A stretch of DNA of 64,000 nt. Origin: Pseudothioclava arenosa. Its GTDB lineage: Bacteria > Pseudomonadota > Alphaproteobacteria > Rhodobacterales > Rhodobacteraceae. The notes beneath the pieces were generated by a model. The model had not been told where the DNA came from and did not search any database. It saw only the letters and a list, made by a program, of their open reading frames with translations. The translations under genes and the position numbers were made by a program. Below, piece by piece: positions 59,490 to 64,000 of this stretch; the first letter of the stretch is position 1; every line of letters begins with the position of its first letter. Location: contig NZ_NTJD01000004.1 of assembly GCF_002358085.1 (NCBI RefSeq), positions 124,001-188,000 on the forward strand. Direction: 5' to 3'.

Positions 59490-61253
59490 TTAGCGCGCGG
59501 TTTCGCGGCGCAAATCACGCACCGTGGCCCCCGTCAACTCGGGCGCCAGCGCGGAAAGTGCATCAAAATGCGTCAGATAGACATTGCCCGTCATGTGGGT
59601 GATCAGGTCCGAGCGCACGAGCCGGTCCATCACCGGGCCTTTCACCTCGGAGAGATGCAGCGCCACGCCCGCATCGCGCAGCCGCTCATTGATCGCCTCC
59701 AACGCCTCCAGCGCCGAAAGGTCGATAAAGTTGATCGCCGGGCAATTCAGCACCACATGCGCCAGCGACGGGTTCGCAGCAACGCGGTCATAGATCATGT
59801 CTTCCAGAAACCGCGCATTCGGAAACCACAGGCTTTCATCGACGCGGATCTGCAGGATGCCCGGCGCTTCGACGACCTTGTGGCGCAGGATATTGCGGAA
59901 ATGCTCGGTGCCCGGAACCTGACCCAGCACCGCGTAATGCGGGCGCGAAGAGCGCCACAGATGCAGGAGGATCGACAGGCCAACACCGGCCGAAATCCCG
60001 GTCTCGACGCCAAACAGAAGCGTCGCGGCGATCGTCACCACCGTCGCCGAAGCATCGGCCTTGCTATAGGCCCAGGCGTGTTTTATCGCGCCAAGATCGA
60101 CCAGCGACAGCACCGCGACCACGATCGTCGCCGCCAGCGTCGCCTGCGGCAGGTAATAGAGGGCAGGGGTCAGCACCAGCGTCGCCAGCGCCATGCCGAT
60201 CGCGGTAAAGGCGCCAGCGGCGGGCGTCGCGGCGCCCGCGTCGAAATTCACCACCGAGCGCGCAAAGCCCCCGGTCACCGGAAACCCGCCAGAGACCGCC
60301 GAGCCGAGGTTCGCCGCGCCAAGCGCCACCAGCTCCTGATCGGGGTCGATGCGCTGACGCCGCTTCGCGGCCAAGGTCTGCGCGACCGAGATCGTCTCGA
60401 CATAGCCGACGATCGAGATCAGTAGCGCGGGCACCGCCAGTTGTGCCCAGAGTGCAAGATCGAGGGGCGGCAGCGTCGGCATCGGCAGGCCGCGCGGCAC
60501 CTCGCCAACGATGCGCACGCCATGCTGGTCGAGCCCCAACGCCCAGGCCAGCAGGATCGTCACCAGAACAGCCGAGACGGGCGCGGCCCTGAGCGCCAGA
60601 CCCGAAAGCCGCGGCGGCACGCCGCGCGCTTCAAGAAAGCCCTTCAAGCCTTTGCGTGTCCAGAACAAATAGGCTGTCGCCGCGACCCCGATCACCAGCG
60701 TCGGCAGGTTGATCTGGCCAATATTCTCGACCAGCGACGTCACGATGTCGGGCAGGGTCTTGCCATTGGCCGAGACGCCCAGCAGGTGCTTGATCTGGCT
60801 CGCCGCGATCAGGATGCCCGAGGCGGAGATAAACCCCGAGATCACCGGATGGCTGAGAAAAGACGAGATGAATCCGAGCCGCAGCACCCCCATTGCCAGA
60901 AGCATCAGCCCCGACAGAAACGCCAGCGCGATCGCCGCGCCCAGATATTCAGGCGTGCCGCGCGCGGCAAGCTCTCCGACCGCCGCCGCCGTCATCAACG
61001 AGGCCACCGCCACCGGCCCTACCGCAAGCGCGCGCGAAGTGCCGAAGACCGCATACAGAACCAGCGGCAGCATCGAGGCGTAAAGCCCGACCTCGGGCGG
61101 CAGGCCGGCCAGGAGCGCATAGGCCAGCGACTGCGGGATCAGCATGATCGTGACGATCACGGCGGCAACAAGATCGGCCTCAAGCGTCGTGCCATCGTAG
61201 CGGCGCGCCCAATCCAGGATCGGGAAATAGCGTTTGAAACGGCCGAGTTGCAT
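59490..61253 (-). CDS. SulP family anion transporter
   Basis: A 587-residue inner-membrane transporter of the SulP/SLC26 family (sulfate, bicarbonate or other anions). Membrane core with about 12-14 helices and the signature PPEVGLYASMLPLVLYAVFGTSRALAVGPVAV shape (about 53-84), plus FPVTGGFARSVVNFDAGA (about 316-333), and a C-terminal STAS domain (about 450-560; VVLNCPAINFIDLSALEALEAI). Third gene of the persulfide cluster, 7 bases after the DUF442 gene, so an oxidised sulfur anion is a plausible cargo. Confidence 0.92.
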   Translation of the reverse strand: MQLGRFKRYFPILDWARRYDGTTLEADLVAAVIVTIMLIPQSLAYALLAGLPPEVGLYASMLPLVLYAVFGTSRALAVGPVAVASLMTAAAVGELAARGTPEYLGAAIALAFLSGLMLLAMGVLRLGFISSFLSHPVISGFISASGILIAASQIKHLLGVSANGKTLPDIVTSLVENIGQINLPTLVIGVAATAYLFWTRKGLKGFLEARGVPPRLSGLALRAAPVSAVLVTILLAWALGLDQHGVRIVGEVPRGLPMPTLPPLDLALWAQLAVPALLISIVGYVETISVAQTLAAKRRQRIDPDQELVALGAANLGSAVSGGFPVTGGFARSVVNFDAGAATPAAGAFTAIGMALATLVLTPALYYLPQATLAATIVVAVLSLVDLGAIKHAWAYSKADASATVVTIAATLLFGVETGISAGVGLSILLHLWRSSRPHYAVLGQVPGTEHFRNILRHKVVEAPGILQIRVDESLWFPNARFLEDMIYDRVAANPSLAHVVLNCPAINFIDLSALEALEAINERLRDAGVALHLSEVKGPVMDRLVRSDLITHMTGNVYLTHFDALSALAPELTGATVRDLRRETAR

Positions 61254-61260
61254 CCCGTTC

Positions 61261-61686
61261 TTATCTTTTCCCGTGATGGATCAGCAAAGGCACCAGCGCC
61301 GAATGGTCATAGCCCCATTTCGCCGCGCGGCTGACGATTTCCTCGATCGGCATCTGGCCCGCCTGGCTCATCGCCCAGAGATGCGAGCTGCGCGTGCCCG
61401 AGCGGCAATAGGCCAGCACCGGCGTCTCGACCTCGGCCATGACGCGCTCGAATTCGGCGACCAGCTCGGGGGTCATTTCGCCGGGATAATAGGGCAGGTG
61501 ATAGAAGGCCATGCCCGCCGCCTCGGCCACCGCGCGCATGCGATCCGAGTGCAGATCGGGCGTGATTTCTTCGTCGGGGCGGTTGTCGATCAGCGTGCGA
61601 AAGCCCATCCGCGCGGCCTCGGCCACGTCTTCGGGGGTGATCTGCGGCGCCACCGCAATCGCGGGCGTAAGCTGGCGAAGGTCCAT
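61261..61686 (-). CDS. DUF442/TIGR01244 family sulfurtransferase
   Basis: A 141-residue phosphatase/rhodanese-like protein. The active loop YCRSGTRSSHLWAMSQA carries Cys94. The start TPAIAVAPQITPEDVAEAARMGFRTLIDNRPDEE is characteristic of the domain that is fused to the metallo-beta-lactamase in Blh and linked to hydrogen sulfide detoxification. Here it is a separate gene between the metallo-beta-lactamase and SulP genes. Start: ATG 61686 with AGGGAGACATTG. Confidence 0.9.
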   Translation of the reverse strand: MDLRQLTPAIAVAPQITPEDVAEAARMGFRTLIDNRPDEEITPDLHSDRMRAVAEAAGMAFYHLPYYPGEMTPELVAEFERVMAEVETPVLAYCRSGTRSSHLWAMSQAGQMPIEEIVSRAAKWGYDHSALVPLLIHHGKR

Positions 61687-61758
61687 CAATGTCTCCCTGT
61701 GCCCCGTCCCACCGGGTCTCCCGTGCATAGGCGCGCCGCGCGCGAAAGAAAAGCCCGA

Positions 61759-62625
61759 TCAGAGCCCGTTCACGGGCACCTTGAGATAGACATGCCCGTC
61801 ATCCTCGGCGGGCGGCATTTGGCCTGCGCGCATGTTCACCTGAAGTGAGGGAATGATCAGCCGCGGCATCGCCAGCGTTGCATCGCGCTCGGTGCGCATC
61901 TTGACGAACGCCTCTTTCGAGGCGCCGCCGCCGATATGGATATTGCGCGCCTTTTCCTCGGCCACGGTGGTTTCCCAGGCATAATCGTCGCGCCCGGGCG
62001 CCTTGTAGTCATGGGCGACGAAAATCCGGGTCTCGTCGGGCAGGGTGAGGATCTTCTGGATCGAGTCGTAAAGCACCTCGGCCGAGCCGCCGGGGAAGTC
62101 ACAGCGCGCCGTGCCGAAATCGGGCATGAACAGCGTGTCGCCCACGAAGGCCGCGTCGCCGATGACATAGGTCAGGCAGGCGGGGGTGTGGCCGGGCGTG
62201 TGCAGCACATGGCCTTCAAGGCCTCCGACGGTGAAAGTGTCACCCTCGACAAAGAGCTTGTCGAATTGCGAGCCGTCGCGCTGGAACTCGGTGCCCTCGT
62301 TGAAGATCTTGCCGAAAGTGTCCTGCACCACCTTGATCCGGTCGCCGATGCCGATCTTGCCGCCGACGCGCTCCTGAATATAGGGCGCGGCCGAGAGGTG
62401 GTCGGCATGGACATGGGTTTCGAGGATCCATTCGACCTCAAGCCCCTCATCGCGGACATGGGCGATCACTGCATCGGCCGAGCGCGTATCGGTGCGCCCC
62501 GAGGCATAGTCGAAATCCAGAACGGAATCGACAATCGCGCAGGCCTGGCTTTCAGGGTCTTTCACCACGAAGGTCACGGTGAAAGTGGCCTCGTCGAAGA
62601 AGGCTTTCACATCGGGCTTCAGCAT
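61759..62625 (-). CDS. MBL-fold hydrolase, persulfide dioxygenase-like
   Basis: A 288-residue metallo-beta-lactamase-fold protein. Metal motif THVHADHL (His71, His73, Asp75, His76), HTPGHTPACLTYVIGD (about 150-165) with a third His, and DFPGGSAEVLYDSIQKILTLPD. In this subgroup (ETHE1/Blh) the enzyme oxidises glutathione persulfide to sulfite. The downstream DUF442 and SulP genes support a sulfide/persulfide role. Start: ATG 62625 with AAAAGGAGATTTCAG. Gap to the upstream HAD gene is only 38 bases. Confidence 0.87.
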   Translation of the reverse strand: MLKPDVKAFFDEATFTVTFVVKDPESQACAIVDSVLDFDYASGRTDTRSADAVIAHVRDEGLEVEWILETHVHADHLSAAPYIQERVGGKIGIGDRIKVVQDTFGKIFNEGTEFQRDGSQFDKLFVEGDTFTVGGLEGHVLHTPGHTPACLTYVIGDAAFVGDTLFMPDFGTARCDFPGGSAEVLYDSIQKILTLPDETRIFVAHDYKAPGRDDYAWETTVAEEKARNIHIGGGASKEAFVKMRTERDATLAMPRLIIPSLQVNMRAGQMPPAEDDGHVYLKVPVNGL

Positions 62626-62663
62626 CTGAAATCTCCTTTTCCTTACGCAGGATATGGGGTCGA

Positions 62664-63338
62664 TCATACCCCGATCAAGCGCGACAGGCAGCACAGGTTC
62701 GGCATCAGCCAATCCGCGCCGGTAAAATCCTCGCCCGTAGTATAGGCCGAGGGCGTCAGCACTACTTTCAGCCCCGCCGCCTTGGCCGAGGCCAGCCCGG
62801 GCAGGCTGTCTTCGAAGGCCAGCGCGGTTTCTGGCGGCAGGCCAAGACGCTCAAGCGCGAGCAGATAGACATCGGGCTCAGGTTTCTTGGCGGCGACCTC
62901 ATCGCCCGCCGCGATCACGTCGAAAATCTCGGAGGCGGGCACACCCAGCGTCGCCTCCACCAGCCGGTCCACGTTCGGGCGGTTGGTGGTGGTGGCGATC
63001 GCCAGCCGGATGCCTGCCGCCCGGGCCTGCCGGATCAGTTCCTCGACGCCCGGACGCAGCGGAACGCCACCCGCGTCGATGATCTGGCCATAACGCGCGG
63101 TCTTGCGCTTGTGCAGCTCGGGGATATCGGCATCCGAGGGGCCAAAGCCCACCACGTCGCGATGCGCGCGCATCCGCTCCTTGCCGCCGGTGGTGCGCAG
63201 CAATTCGCGATAGGTGTCCGGGCTCCAGTGCCAGTCGATCCCCTCGGCGGCGAAGGTTTCGTTGAAGGCTTGACGATGGGCCTCTTCGGTTTCAGCCAGC
63301 GTGCCATCGACATCAAAGATCAGCGCGCGCAGGTCCAT
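62664..63338 (-). CDS. HAD hydrolase, CbbY/beta-phosphoglucomutase-like
   Basis: A 224-residue haloacid dehalogenase family phosphatase. Motif I LIFDVDGTLAETEEAHRQAFN (about 5-25) with nucleophile Asp9, motif II IATTTNRPN (about 112-120), Lys in AAKKPEPDVYLLAL (about 150-163) and motif III FEDSLPGLASA. The AETEEAHRQAFNETF start is typical of CbbY (xylulose-1,5-bisphosphate phosphatase near cbb genes). Start: ATG 63338 overlapping the gph stop (TAATG), so coupled. Substrate inferred only. Confidence 0.88.
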   Translation of the reverse strand: MDLRALIFDVDGTLAETEEAHRQAFNETFAAEGIDWHWSPDTYRELLRTTGGKERMRAHRDVVGFGPSDADIPELHKRKTARYGQIIDAGGVPLRPGVEELIRQARAAGIRLAIATTTNRPNVDRLVEATLGVPASEIFDVIAAGDEVAAKKPEPDVYLLALERLGLPPETALAFEDSLPGLASAKAAGLKVVLTPSAYTTGEDFTGADWLMPNLCCLSRLIGV

Positions 63339-63997
63339 TACGCGCCCCAATGCCAGTTGGCGACGATCGCGGGCAGCATCTCGAACTCCGAGAAGGCGAC
63401 CTGGTGGCGCAGGTCATGAACGTCGGATTTGCGGTAGCCCTCGGTGTAAAGCGCGAAGGGCGCGCCGGCATTGGCGGCGGTTTCCGCGTCGATCTCGCTG
63501 TCGCCCACGTAGATCATCGGCCCGCCGCCAAGGCGCTCATGCGCGGCATGGAGCATCGCGGGTTCGGGCTTGCGCGTGGGCAGGCTATCGCCACCGATCA
63601 CCACGTCGAACAGGTCAAGAATGCCAAGGTGGAACAGCACCGCCTCGGCCGGGCCATAGGGTTTGTTGGTGCAGATCGCGAGCCGATGCCCATGGTCGCG
63701 CAGCTGGTCGAGCGCCGCACGCACGCCCGGATAGAAATGGTTGCCCTCAAGCTGGGTTTCATAGCGTTCGATCAGCGTGGCACAAATCTCGCCATGCAGC
63801 GGCCCGTCGGCGTTCTCGCCCGAGGTTTCCAACAGGCAGCGCACCAGATGCGGCACGCCGCGCCCGACGAAGCTGCGGACCTGATCGAGCGTCAGCGGCG
63901 CAAAACCACGCGCCACCAGTTCGGCGTTCGACACCGCGTGAATGGCTGGCGCCGAGTCGATCAGCGTACCGTCGAGGTCGAAAATCACTGCGGTCAT
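63338..63997 (-). CDS. gph: Phosphoglycolate phosphatase-like HAD hydrolase
   Basis: A 219-residue HAD phosphatase. Motif I VIFDLDGTLIDSAPAIHAVSN (about 4-24), FVGRGVPHLVRCLL (about 43-56) typical of Gph, motif II AICTNKPYGPAEAVL (about 108-122), and motif III MIYVGDSEIDAETAANAGAPF (about 160-180). It should hydrolyse 2-phosphoglycolate, formed by Rubisco oxygenase or DNA repair. The CDS ends by overlapping the CbbY-like gene. The start ATG is 3 bases from the window edge, so no upstream control is visible. Confidence 0.88.
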   Translation of the reverse strand: MTAVIFDLDGTLIDSAPAIHAVSNAELVARGFAPLTLDQVRSFVGRGVPHLVRCLLETSGENADGPLHGEICATLIERYETQLEGNHFYPGVRAALDQLRDHGHRLAICTNKPYGPAEAVLFHLGILDLFDVVIGGDSLPTRKPEPAMLHAAHERLGGGPMIYVGDSEIDAETAANAGAPFALYTEGYRKSDVHDLRHQVAFSEFEMLPAIVANWHWGA

Positions 63998-64000
63998 CAG

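Noticed and set aside
1-64000. tRNA, rRNA, prophage or insertion sequence genes
   Set aside because: I scanned for T-loop-like motifs, transposase and integrase motifs and saw none; weak matches lay inside certain coding genes. A tRNAscan run would be decisive.

Overview
The window is 64 kb of GC-rich chromosomal DNA from an alphaproteobacterium of the Rhodobacteraceae, most likely Rhodobacter or a close relative. The evidence is the gene order secDF-ccmABCDG (the hel genes of R. capsulatus), dusB(nifR3)-ntrB-ntrC-ntrY-ntrX-trkA-trkH-hfq-hflX, a fused ispDF, family-restricted proteins (DUF6477, DUF6456, the 'SufBCD complex component') and NtrC/NtrX proteins that lack the sigma-54 GAFTGA loop. 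I see no phage, transposase, CRISPR array, rRNA or tRNA. This is core chromosome with almost no accessory DNA.

Layout. 1-4.6 kb: start of a secreted protein, a possible small RNA, a HerA-like ATPase, the divergent DUF6477/DUF6456 pair and a peroxiredoxin. 4.6-10.3 kb: aquaporin, lipoyl synthase, DusA, a TauE/SafE-type exporter, MazG and an M20 amidohydrolase. 10.4-16.7 kb: one same-strand run for protein export (yajC-secD-secF), a Mth938-like protein and cytochrome c maturation (ccmA-B-C-D-G). 16.7-21.5 kb: hpt with a coupled small membrane protein, a COQ10-like lipid-binding protein, an ammonium transporter, and ispDF-pgpA-cinA. 21.7-33.5 kb: nitrogen control (dusB-ntrBC, ntrYX), potassium uptake (trkA, trkH), hfq and hflX. 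33.6-46 kb: penicillin acylase-type hydrolase, beta-hydroxyacid dehydrogenase, ssb, a PepSY/cytochrome b/membrane-HTH cluster, lytic transglycosylase, SYLF lipoprotein, hemB and mfd. 46-54.6 kb: drug-type MFS pump, FrnE-like oxidoreductase with acyl-CoA ligase, small stress-type proteins, an oligopeptide-type binding protein, a likely small RNA, 3-hydroxybutyrate dehydrogenase, OxyR and a DUF502 protein. 54.7-64 kb: pseudouridine catabolism (psuK-psuG), rpsB-tsf, a LuxR-type regulator, a sulfur cluster (persulfide dioxygenase-like enzyme, DUF442 sulfurtransferase, SulP transporter) and two HAD phosphatases.

The most interesting material is between the genes. There are two small-RNA candidates: a well-formed intrinsic terminator near 52.07-52.10 kb with no gene upstream on its strand, and a minus-strand element near 0.34-0.43 kb. 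A family of dispersed inverted-repeat elements sits at six gene borders, one of them inside the cytochrome c maturation operon between ccmA and ccmB. There is an FNR-type palindrome upstream of ccmC, palindromes upstream of amtB, dusB-ntrBC and the luxR gene, and a branched leader upstream of rpsB. Protein-level oddities are the GAFTGA-less NtrC and NtrX, the unclear start of hflX, and a compact membrane redox/regulator cluster at 37.9-39.3 kb.

All functional names rest on motif recognition by eye. No database search or folding program was run.
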